From a virus, in the IMG/VR virus record IMGVR_UViG_3300046642_000359, positions 1 through 29,325 of that record: DNA of 29,325 nt; one strand, 5' to 3'. The notes under the pieces are model-generated. The model was not told the DNA's origin, did no database searches, and was given only the letters and a program-made list of their open reading frames with translations. The position numbers and the translations under genes were made by a program. Numbering within the stretch: the first letter of the stretch is position 1; each line of letters begins with the position of its first letter. Below are positions 24,272 to 29,325 of this stretch, one piece after another.

Positions 24272-24701
24272 CTGTCATTTCATGTAGGTTCGTCGGAAGC
24301 AGGGGCGCGCCGTTCTTGCCGGTCATCTCCCGACGATTAGTGAATGCGCCTCCCGACTCCTTGGCCGCCTGTTCGATCAATTGAGCGGCTAGCGCAGTGT
24401 TGGCCGTGGCCGACACCCGTTCGTACATGCGATTCAGGGCACGCAGACGAAAAGCCTGGTTGGCGATAGGAATCGCTGAAACGTCGTCCAGAAACTTCCT
24501 GCGCGTCTCATCGAAGATCGTCCGCCATTTCTCGCTGAGGTCCTTGGCAACCCGGCGCTCAGGGTGATAGGCGGAGACCTGTTGCTTCGTCACGTCGATG
24601 CCAAATTCCTCTTTCACCTGGCGACACACATCGGTCGGAGAATCAAAGCAGGCAAGGGCGCGCACGATGAACGCCTTAACGTCATCTTTCAGCGCTGCCA
24701 T
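24219..24701 (-). CDS. terS: Terminase small subunit (DUF2280)
   Basis: 160 aa. The N-terminus AALKDDVKAFIVRALACFDS, PTDVCRQVKEEFGIDVTKQQ, VSAYHP, followed by LSEKWRTIFDETRRKFLDDV, is the DUF2280 signature: a helix-turn-helix DNA-binding region, then an oligomerisation helix. The C-terminus has GKNGAPLLPTNLHEMTDEQL. It recognises the packaging site and regulates the large subunit. The ATG at 24701 is chosen because it begins the conserved MAALK sequence, although no ribosome site is visible in the 78% AT leader. It is followed by the large subunit with overlapping frames. Confidence 0.85.
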   Translation of the reverse strand: MAALKDDVKAFIVRALACFDSPTDVCRQVKEEFGIDVTKQQVSAYHPERRVAKDLSEKWRTIFDETRRKFLDDVSAIPIANQAFRLRALNRMYERVSATANTALAAQLIEQAAKESGGAFTNRREMTGKNGAPLLPTNLHEMTDEQLAAIAAGGSARTSD

Positions 24702-24738
24702 AATGTGAAATTTAGTAAAAGAAAGGTAAAAGTTATTC
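24702..24738 (-). other. AT-rich leader of the small terminase gene
   Basis: The 37-base gap before terS has only 8 G/C bases, far from the surrounding composition, and no Shine-Dalgarno sequence. Phage packaging sites and late promoters often lie here, but I cannot identify either one. Confidence 0.3.
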
Positions 24739-24951
24739 TCAGGCTTTGTTCATCAATGCGAGGATGGTTTCTGCGCTCTCGCGGACGTGATCGATCGCGC
24801 CGTCAATGCGGATGAACGAACGGCCGTTGGGCTCTTGTCCCATCGCGGAAATCATGTCTGCCCGCACAAAGAACGTCTCGCCGGTATCACGGGTCAGCGG
24901 AATGAAGCCGATCATTCGCGGGCGCGGCGTCCCAAAATCTTGCGTATCCAT
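24739..24951 (-). CDS. FlbD-like small protein, 70 aa
   Basis: The frame is open much further upstream, but the ATG at 24951 is chosen for its strong ribosome site (AGGGGG six bases before). The sequence MIGFIPLTRDTGETFFVRAD (13-32), MISAMGQEPNGRSFIRIDGA, HVRESAETILALM follows the FlbD/SwrD plan: M-I-x-L-T-R-x-x-G-x-x-F-x-V, D-x-I, a middle strand, then V-x-E-S-x-E-x-I. FlbD-like proteins are small beta proteins of flagellar operons, and phage relatives exist without known function. It sits between the metallopeptidase and terS genes. Confidence 0.65.
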   Translation of the reverse strand: MDTQDFGTPRPRMIGFIPLTRDTGETFFVRADMISAMGQEPNGRSFIRIDGAIDHVRESAETILALMNKA

Positions 24952-24964
24952 GTTTCCCCCTGAG

Positions 24965-25627
24965 TTAAGCGGCCCGTAATAGGCATGTCCCACAAGCCTG
25001 CGCAATATTGAATCCGGCAATCTCCGGCGCTTTCTGTGCAGCGGCCACAAGCTTGGCCGTGTCGCCTGCTTCCGCGCCTACGCCGTACCTGCGAACAATG
25101 CCGACGAACTCCTCGACATCGTGACCACGGATGCCCAGCTTGGGAGCGCCGTCTTTGGTGAATGCCGGCTCGCCGAACTCGTCTGTCTTTTGAGCAATGT
25201 GATAAAGCTCGTGCTCAACGAGCGAGCAGAACTCGACGTCCGAACACTCACTGGCGTACGTTGCATCAAGCGTGATGAGGTAGGCGGGGACGCGCCCGAA
25301 CCACTCGTGCATCTGCTGTTCTTGTCGCCCCTTCTGCCAGGCGCCACACCGGAACGTCACTTCTTCGCATTGCCCGACCACACGCCGCATCTGGCGGCTA
25401 TTCTCCTGAGCCGCCCATAGAAACTCTATGTCGGCGTCTTTCAGGTGAAAATGGTCCCGGTTGAAGAGCGGGGAGTGCTCGTCCAGCAAAACTGAATGCA
25501 CCCACTGGACAACACCCTCGGCGGGCGCGAACCGCTTGAGCCAATTCTCCGCATCGAACAGGAAACTGGGCGGCTTTGGCCGGTCAGCGAAAGCTTTTAA
25601 CTCGTCTTTTGGTTTTCGCGTTGCCAT
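24965..25627 (-). CDS. Putative phage metallopeptidase (HELYH)
   Basis: 220 aa from the ATG at 25627; the open frame continues upstream into the repeat-protein gene, but those codons do not resemble the family. Residues 139-143 are His-Glu-Leu-Tyr-His, a zincin HExxH motif, within SLVEHELYHIAQ. A conserved RGHDVEEFVGIVRRYG follows (166-181), which may supply the third metal ligand. Upstream parts FLWAAQENSRQMRRVVGQ and WQKGRQEQQMHEWFGRVPAY fit the putative phage metallopeptidase family often found just before terminase genes. Substrate unknown; prohead processing or anti-host activity are both open. Ribosome site weak. Confidence 0.75.
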   Translation of the reverse strand: MATRKPKDELKAFADRPKPPSFLFDAENWLKRFAPAEGVVQWVHSVLLDEHSPLFNRDHFHLKDADIEFLWAAQENSRQMRRVVGQCEEVTFRCGAWQKGRQEQQMHEWFGRVPAYLITLDATYASECSDVEFCSLVEHELYHIAQKTDEFGEPAFTKDGAPKLGIRGHDVEEFVGIVRRYGVGAEAGDTAKLVAAAQKAPEIAGFNIAQACGTCLLRAA

Positions 25628-25664
25628 ATATTTCTTGCGGCTCGCGGACCATTGGAAGAATTCT

Positions 25665-26024
25665 CTAGTTAATCCGCCAAACCGAGATAGCCCCACCTGC
25701 GGCATTCTGCCCATTCGGATACGCCGCAGCGTGCGCCGGCAAAGTCGTTGCGTCCCATACCGGGATAGCGCCGTTCTGCCCCTGGTCACTCGGGAACGGT
25801 CCATTGCCAGTCGGCGCGCTCACGACACGAACCGGAATGGCTCCAGCGGCCTTTGATTGGTCATTGGGCCACGGTCCAGCGCCCGGCTGCGAGACGAACA
25901 CAACGGGAATCGCGCCGTTCGCCTTGCTCTGGATGTTCGGCCACGGCCCGCTATTGGGCTGCGAGACGATGTAGACGGGGATTGCGCCCGCGGCCTGATT
26001 TTGCGCACTTGGATAGGTCATCAT
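25665..26024 (-). CDS. Tandem-repeat protein, five ~24-aa units, 119 aa
   Basis: The start at 26024 overlaps the stop of the upstream phosphoesterase gene (ATGA). The entire protein is built of about five repeats with the plan W/Y-P-N-x-Q-x-K/Q-A-x-G-A-I-P-V-x-x-V-S-x-P-x-x-G-P; the clearest copies are WPNIQSKANGAIPVVFVSQP and WPNDQSKAAGAIPVRVVSAP. The last copy is degenerate (GGAISVWRIN). The open frame extends further upstream as a shadow of the phosphoesterase gene. I do not recognise a characterised family. The strand-turn pattern suggests a beta-solenoid or prism-like fold; a structural or decoration role is possible. Confidence 0.7.
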   Translation of the reverse strand: MMTYPSAQNQAAGAIPVYIVSQPNSGPWPNIQSKANGAIPVVFVSQPGAGPWPNDQSKAAGAIPVRVVSAPTGNGPFPSDQGQNGAIPVWDATTLPAHAAAYPNGQNAAGGAISVWRIN

Positions 26025-27193
26025 GCAGCCTCGAACATTTCCGGACAAACGATCGTCCGCGCGACTTGCCCATATCGTTCGTGGTAAGTCACCAATGCCG
26101 CAGCACGCTCCGAGATCCACCCACCGCGCGCCGAATGTGCATCTCGAGCGGCGAGCGTCGGATGCTGCGTGACGGTCATGCCAGCGTACTCTTTCTCGTC
26201 CACATGATGACGGTGGCCGCAATGTGCGTATCGCTTGACGGTGTTTCCCCACACTTTCGGGAACTGGGCCGCGAACAGCATGGGCAATTGTTCGTTGGTC
26301 ACTTTGTGACCGTGGTGGAACGCCAGCATCACTTCGCCGTGCTGGTGGACGTAGAACGGAAGTTCCGAATCGTTCACCGTCAGGCGGGGTTCGTTTTCAT
26401 GCAGCGCGGCGAACATGTGGCGAAGCCAGAGCGAACCTGACTCATCGTGATTACCCTCGCAAATGATCAGATGCACTGTCTGGTGCTTTGCCAGCGCGTA
26501 ACTGATCAGACGGCGAAGCACGCGAATTGCTGCGGCGACGATCTTTGAAAACCGCCCATCGGTGTCCAGGACGTTCTTGTGCGCGGGCGTAAGGGGCAAA
26601 AGCCCATCGCTATGCAGAAAGTCGCCTTGAATCGTCAGGACGCATGATGCGGCCTGCGGCGCTGATTCGACCATATGGACGAAGCTGGCGAGTAGCAGGC
26701 CTTCTGCGATCTTCAAATCCCAGTCGGCGCCACCCTCACGGTGCCAGCTCAACTGGCCCATGTGGTAGTCAGTGAAAACGATCAGATTGCACAGCGCAGC
26801 GTCGACCTTCACGGGGCCGGCGGCTGCAGTCACCCGCGGCAACGTCTCCGCCATCGCGGCGCATGCCTCACGGAAGATCTCCGCTTGCCGATCCGCATCA
26901 ATCGCCGACTTTACCCACTGCCCGGAAGGCTTGCCTTCCTTGTTGTAGTAGGTGCTGACGCCCTTGACCAGGTATCCGTCCGGAACGACGTGCTGCATGT
27001 CGTGACTAGGCGAATACCCCATCTTTGCAGCGCGCTTCTCCAGTGCCTGAATCGCGCGGCTGATGTTGCTCTTGTGCAAACCAAGGTGCGGTGCGGCTTT
27101 CGCCGCGCTGCCGTGCTTCTCGATCGCATCGAGGAAACTACGCTCGCGCGCATCAGCGAACTCTCGCAATCGCGGATCAGGTTGATGCGCCAC
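26021..27193 (-). CDS. HTH / calcineurin-like metallophosphoesterase fusion
   Basis: 390 aa from GTG at 27193, supported by AGGGG six bases upstream. Residues 10-60 form a helix-turn-helix (ERSFLDAIEKHGSAAKAAPH, LGLHKSNISRAIQALEKRA). Residues 135-335 carry all metallophosphoesterase motifs: TDYHMGQ (Asp142, His144), GDFLHSDG (190-197), CEGNHDE (GNHD 247-250), FHHGH (292-296) and HCGHRHH (324-330). This is the two-metal calcineurin/Mre11/SbcD-like site, so a DNA or nucleotide phosphodiesterase is likely. The fused DNA-binding domain supports a DNA substrate. It sits in the module upstream of the terminase genes. Its specific role is unknown. Confidence 0.85.
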   Translation of the reverse strand: MAHQPDPRLREFADARERSFLDAIEKHGSAAKAAPHLGLHKSNISRAIQALEKRAAKMGYSPSHDMQHVVPDGYLVKGVSTYYNKEGKPSGQWVKSAIDADRQAEIFREACAAMAETLPRVTAAAGPVKVDAALCNLIVFTDYHMGQLSWHREGGADWDLKIAEGLLLASFVHMVESAPQAASCVLTIQGDFLHSDGLLPLTPAHKNVLDTDGRFSKIVAAAIRVLRRLISYALAKHQTVHLIICEGNHDESGSLWLRHMFAALHENEPRLTVNDSELPFYVHQHGEVMLAFHHGHKVTNEQLPMLFAAQFPKVWGNTVKRYAHCGHRHHVDEKEYAGMTVTQHPTLAARDAHSARGGWISERAAALVTYHERYGQVARTIVCPEMFEAA

Positions 27194-27202
27194 GGCTTCC
27201 CC

Positions 27203-27412
27203 TCAAGAACTAAGTTTTGGTTTGAATTCAAGACACCAATCGGTCACGCGGACGACCGGGAAGTACGTGTCGACGTGCGCGCCGGTGCTGTCCACTGCGT
27301 TTTGCGGCGGCAATCGATGGCAAGTCATTACTTCGCCAAAATCCACCGCCTTGCAGTTCTTGCAAATCTCGGTGCGCTCGGCGACTTCGATAACCTTTGG
27401 TTTGCGAGCCAT
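27203..27412 (-). CDS. Small Cys-rich protein, 69 aa
   Basis: The sequence contains CKNCKAVDFGEVMTCHRLPP and later TDWCLEFKP: four Cys as C-x2-C, then C about 11 residues on, and C in a D-W-C-x-E-F ending. This resembles a group of small phage and bacterial proteins with a CxxC...CxxxPP...WC pattern, probably binding zinc or an Fe-S cluster. The stop is followed after nine bases by the GTG of the phosphoesterase gene, whose ribosome site begins within the stop codon. It follows an intrinsic terminator. Confidence 0.7.
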   Translation of the reverse strand: MARKPKVIEVAERTEICKNCKAVDFGEVMTCHRLPPQNAVDSTGAHVDTYFPVVRVTDWCLEFKPKLSS

Positions 27413-27421
27413 CGAGCCGCC

Positions 27422-27448
27422 AAAAATAGAAAAGCCGCGTTAGGCGGC
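27422..27448 (-). terminator. Intrinsic terminator upstream of the packaging module
   Basis: Five-base arms gccgc (27434-27438) and gcggc (27444-27448) with a five-base loop. On the minus strand UUUUCUAUUUUU follows. It would end transcripts coming through the tRNA-like gene and structured region. The stem is short, so termination may be partial. Confidence 0.6.
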
Positions 27449-27744
27449 AATCTCATCAGAAGACGAGAAGGGGTAGGCGAGGATTACCGCGCTCGGCCCG
27501 CATAGCGCCATGGCTCCCTATCGGGACGCGCGACCGACTCTGTTTCACCCTCAATGGAAGGAACTGGCATGAGGGTAGGCGCCACCCAATCCAATTCCGT
27601 ACTGCGCCTTCCATTGAAGGTGCTCGTACGCAGAGCCAGCGGCCGATTATTCCTTCGGCGTCGTGTCCGCCCCAGTGACGCGAACGGCCCAACCACTTCA
27701 GCCGCTCCAGTGCTTGCGCAAAGCTAGCGGGGTGTCACATCTGC
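27449..27744 (-). other. Non-coding stretch with nested inverted repeats
   Basis: About 300 bases lie between the tRNA-like gene and the terminator. Overlapping open frames exist on the minus strand, but none has a credible start or composition. The notable feature is an 11-base perfect inverted repeat, tcaatggaagg (27551-27561) and ccttccattga (27607-27617). Inside it is a compact hairpin gggtaggcgccaccc (27573-27587). A structured RNA or regulatory region is plausible. Confidence 0.45.
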
Positions 27745-27825
27745 GAGAGCGGCAGGATTCGAACCTGCGATACACGGTTGCCGAAGCATTGCCGTAGTCC
27801 ATACCAACTCGACTTATCGCCCTCA
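27745..27825 (-). tRNA. tRNA-like gene with abnormal anticodon arm
   Basis: 81 nt. Acceptor arms 27819-27825 (GAGGGCG) and 27746-27752 (CGCTCTC) pair over seven bases with one G-U. The T arm is perfect: GCAGG, loop TTCGAAT, CCTGC (27753-27769). The D arm has AGTC/GACT (27812-27815 and 27797-27800) with a GTTGGT loop, and the variable loop is five bases. In place of a 17-nt anticodon arm there are 22 nt: ACGG/CCGT enclosing TGC-TTCG-GCA, a UUCG-capped hairpin. No 5-bp stem with a 7-base loop can be drawn, so no anticodon is assigned. CCA is not encoded. Either a degenerate tRNA or a tRNA-like RNA. Confidence 0.6.
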
Positions 27826-28031
27826 TGTCATGGCGACTGTTTAGCCTCGTTAGACTTGGCGCTTAAGCCATCGACTTCAGGCATCAGCCAACCCCAATCG
27901 CCATTCATGAAGATGCTCTAGGGCCACACAAACAGCGAAACCGCCGCTATGTGACGCCCGAGAGGTACAAATTAGGCTCCGCCGCCCGTGTCGTGCTGCC
28001 GAGCCTATCGGCTGGCAGCGGAAGCGGGGGA
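27826..28031. other. Gap with no convincing gene
   Basis: About 200 bases between the tRNA-like gene and the tiny 37-aa ORF. A plus-strand open frame beginning with GTG at 27951 crosses it but lacks a ribosome site and opposes the local direction. I see no terminator or repeat here. Confidence 0.4.
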
Positions 28032-28145
28032 TCAACCACGCGGACGGATGTCACCGACCTCAATGCCGGATTGAGTGCCTTCGTCACCGATGCCGTCCCA
28101 ACCCTCAATCAAATCCCAGCCTTCAATACTTGCGTCGCCGCCCAT
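28032..28145 (-). CDS. Tiny ORF, 37 aa, acidic
   Basis: The ATG at 28145 begins just after the previous ORF's stop, with GGAG seven bases upstream. The product is acidic and Gly-rich with a repeated EGWD (IEGWDLIEGWDGIGDEG). No family is recognised. It is supported only by the ribosome site and tight packing behind two similar small ORFs. Confidence 0.35.
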   Translation of the reverse strand: MGGDASIEGWDLIEGWDGIGDEGTQSGIEVGDIRPRG

Positions 28146-28146
28146 A

Positions 28147-28254
28147 TCACATCTCCGTCGTATCAATTAGCCAATCCGCCCATTCTGCATAGCCTTGCGC
28201 CAGCCCAACGTGAACGGTAGAGAGCCACAGCATCCATGCGGTGAGCGGGTTCAC
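28147..28254 (-). CDS. Tiny ORF, 35 aa, Trp-rich
   Basis: A GTG at 28254 overlaps the preceding stop as GTGA. The product contains PLTAWMLWLSTVHVGLAQGY and AEWADWLIDTTEM: four Trp in 35 residues and a moderately hydrophobic first half. It may be membrane-associated. The overlap and protein-like composition argue that it is real; function unknown. Confidence 0.45.
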   Translation of the reverse strand: MNPLTAWMLWLSTVHVGLAQGYAEWADWLIDTTEM

Positions 28255-28370
28255 TTCGTCAACGCCCGCAATTGGTCAAGCTGCGCAACAAGGTTCGTTT
28301 TCAACGTCGGATCAATCCTCATGCGCTGAATCGCTTCCTCGATGCTGTCTATTAGCTTCTGTGCTTCCAT
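28251..28370 (-). CDS. Small helical protein, 39 aa
   Basis: ATG at 28370; the predicted peptide (EAQKLIDSIEEAIQRMRIDP, then TLKTNLVAQLDQLRALTK) is a plausible amphipathic two-helix protein, as is common in phage early regions. Its TGA overlaps the GTG of the next ORF. The ribosome site is weak. No family is recognised. Confidence 0.5.
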   Translation of the reverse strand: MEAQKLIDSIEEAIQRMRIDPTLKTNLVAQLDQLRALTK

Positions 28371-28430
28371 TGCTTACTCGAATTCTGGCCGGTCTCCCGG
28401 CAAGAGCCACATTGCATGGCTGCGGGCGGG

Positions 28431-28661
28431 TTACGGCTCACGAACGGGCCGCGGCGGGATTGGTAAATCGAATAATGCTTCTGCGGCTTCTCTCGCCGCG
28501 CTCCAGCGCTTTACCCGCTCTGACTTTGGCTCTCGCCTGAGCGTCAAAACGGGCCGCTTTGTTTCTTGCTGGGCTTGCCGTTTCTCGCGCGCCTGCTTTG
28601 CCTCAAGGATTGCCATTGGATCGCCGTACATGTGCGATTCGAGAGCGGTTGAGCGAGTCAT
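28431..28661 (-). CDS. Small basic protein, 76 aa
   Basis: A highly charged helix dominates (ILEAKQAREKRQAQQETKRP; REPKSERVKRWSAAREAAEA) and ends FDLPIPPRPVREP. No Shine-Dalgarno sequence precedes the ATG at 28661. Met16 (MAILEAKQ) is an alternative start. It lies downstream of a promoter candidate and a short GC-rich hairpin with a U tract. It is possibly a nucleic-acid-binding small phage protein. Moderate confidence because of the poor start. Confidence 0.45.
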   Translation of the reverse strand: MTRSTALESHMYGDPMAILEAKQAREKRQAQQETKRPVLTLRREPKSERVKRWSAAREAAEALFDLPIPPRPVREP

Positions 28662-28675
28662 GGCGGGCGGAAATG

Positions 28676-28756
28676 AAAAATCCCCGCGCGGCTTTGGACC
28701 GGGCAGGGCTTGAAAGTCACATTAGCGCTAGACGTAGCTCTAGCACCACGGAGTCA
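28676..28756 (-). ncRNA. Possible short leader RNA or attenuator
   Basis: Between the promoter candidate and the 76-aa gene lie about 75 bases with a GCTAGA/TCTAGC inverted repeat and, at the end, a GC-rich segment followed by five U (minus strand). The final hairpin is weak by eye (CCCG/CGGG). No ORF of note is present. Confidence 0.25.
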
Positions 28757-28785
28757 ACTCTAAACGAAGTCGAACGGGTTTACAA
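28757..28785 (-). promoter_or_regulatory. Sigma70-like promoter candidate
   Basis: On the minus strand, TTGTAA (28780-28785) and TAGAGT (28757-28762) are separated by 17 bases. Each matches four of six consensus positions. It lies in a stretch without genes after the 42-aa gene and points towards the 76-aa gene and the tRNA-like gene. Confidence 0.45.
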
Positions 28786-28811
28786 GTACTTTGCGAAAAT
28801 ATTTTTCGGCC

Positions 28812-28940
28812 TCACATCATCGAAAAGGGATAGCGGACCCATCGACCGTCGTGAGACCCGCGCCATACACCCAAGTGTCGACCGTAGAAGTTGTGTGCAC
28901 TGAGGAAGGCTTGGCGACGCCTATGTTTTCGCATCTTCAT
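28812..28940 (-). CDS. Small basic protein, 42 aa
   Basis: The ATG at 28940 overlaps the upstream stop (ATGA) and is preceded by AAGGA within the upstream gene. The product starts MKMRKHRRRQAFLSAHNFYG and contains HLGVWRGSHDGRWVRYPFS, with many Arg, His and aromatic residues. It is too short to assign. The coupling and ribosome site make it credible. Confidence 0.55.
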   Translation of the reverse strand: MKMRKHRRRQAFLSAHNFYGRHLGVWRGSHDGRWVRYPFSMM

Positions 28941-29161
28941 TTGGCTTCCTTCTGAACGTGCACCGCGTACTTGTTCAGGTGCTTGTGCGAGTATTCGTGT
29001 ATGGGTGTTTCAAGGTAGCCGCACGTCTCGATCTGGCATTTCTTATGCCCCGGCCGATCGCCCTGGCCAACGATCACAAAAGTGAATGGCGGCCGGTTGT
29101 ATGGGTTGCCACCCACCGAGCGATCACAATACCAGCGCTCGCCGATCCCGTATTTGCTCAT
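28937..29161 (-). CDS. Small phage protein, 74 aa
   Basis: It has a good ribosome site (GGAGG four bases before the ATG), and the start overlaps the upstream stop as ATGA. The sequence has three Cys (RWYCDRSVGG; KKCQIETCGYLE) and a His-rich part (HEYSHKHLNKYAVHV). A zinc-binding or redox role is possible but unproven. It belongs to the run of small early-type genes at this end of the window. Confidence 0.6.
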   Translation of the reverse strand: MSKYGIGERWYCDRSVGGNPYNRPPFTFVIVGQGDRPGHKKCQIETCGYLETPIHEYSHKHLNKYAVHVQKEAK

Positions 29162-29325
29162 GCCGCCTCCATAACCTTGATTAGACCACGCGTCACGAAT
29201 TTGGGGAACAAAAGTTCCTTAGATTCCTGATAGTACCGATGCGACTCTTCAGCACTCAGGCGCGGATTTGAGAACACTGAATACCCAGCACGTTTGTTGC
29301 GAAGCGAGGTTTGTATCGACGCCCT
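29158..29325 (-). CDS. Partial gene at window edge, C-terminal 55 aa
   Basis: The frame enters from the right edge and ends with TGA at 29158-29160, overlapping the next ATG. The visible part contains SLRNKRAGYSVFSNPRLSAE and ESHRYYQESKELLFPKFVTR, a helical, charged composition. The N-terminus is outside the window, and the family is not recognisable from this part. Confidence 0.6.
   Translation of the reverse strand, partial: RASIQTSLRNKRAGYSVFSNPRLSAEESHRYYQESKELLFPKFVTRGLIKVMEAA

Noticed and set aside
25628-25804. Longer N-terminus for the metallopeptidase
   Set aside because: The upstream codons lie antiphase over the repeat-protein gene and are Arg-rich, unlike the family. The ATG at 25627 begins the recognisable protein.
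27456-27696. Two overlapping minus-strand open frames of 70-78 codons
   Set aside because: They would start at GTG or TTG without a ribosome site, have Arg/Trp-rich composition, and lie over the inverted repeats. A short third-frame segment also looked protein-like but has no start codon.
27951-28713. Plus-strand open frames beginning at 27951, 28241 and 28342
   Set aside because: They oppose the local gene direction, lack ribosome sites and are antisense to small minus-strand ORFs with better starts and coupling.
1-29325. CRISPR arrays, insertion sequences, attachment sites and integrase
   Set aside because: No direct-repeat array with spacers, transposase motif, terminal inverted repeats or integrase was found. 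The repeats at 25665-26024 are within a coding frame.

Overview
This window is the packaging, head and tail part of a contractile-tailed (myovirus-type) phage or prophage. Almost every gene lies on the minus strand, so transcription runs from high to low coordinates. No bacterial housekeeping genes, integrase, repressor, replication genes or lysis cassette are visible. The moderately high GC content and the combination of domain families (DUF2280 small terminase, DUF1073 portal, DUF2213 protease, DUF2184 capsid, DUF3383 sheath, DUF2612 baseplate) suggest a beta-proteobacterial host such as Burkholderia or a relative. That host call is inference.

Layout in transcription order. (1) 29325-27413: small early-type genes (a partial gene at the edge, proteins of 74, 42 and 76 aa, and three tiny overlapping ORFs), a promoter candidate, a tRNA-like gene with an abnormal anticodon arm, a structured non-coding stretch and an intrinsic terminator. 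(2) 27412-24739: a pre-packaging module with a Cys-rich small protein, a helix-turn-helix/metallophosphoesterase fusion, a five-repeat protein, a HELYH metallopeptidase and a 70-aa FlbD-like protein. (3) 24701-18587: small and large terminase, portal, Mu F-like minor head protein, and a 623-aa Nudix/protease/scaffold fusion. (4) 18519-13978: a probable decoration protein, the major capsid protein and a block of connector/neck genes. (5) 13912-9371: a small beta protein, tail sheath, tail tube, a chaperone pair joined by a canonical -1 slippery heptamer, and a tape measure protein with a lytic transglycosylase domain. (6) 9369-1: a compact baseplate in the same order as the minimal myophage Pam3 (initiator, plug, hub, spike, wedge, J protein, DUF2612), then tail fibres.

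Two extra genes interrupt the baseplate block. One is a plus-strand 106-aa secreted protein (6399-6719). The other is a 438-aa fibre-like protein (4652-5968) followed by its own terminator. These two and the fibre running off the left edge (1-1251) all begin with a Sec-type signal peptide ending in AxA before Gln, which is unexpected for proteins that should assemble in the cytoplasm. Many neighbouring genes overlap by 1-4 bases (ATGA, TGATG, GTGA), which points to translational coupling. The late region is also punctuated by intrinsic terminators close to the next start codon, so read-through, attenuation or antitermination is probably part of its control.

All function calls rest on reading motifs, gene order and reading frames. 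No database search was run.
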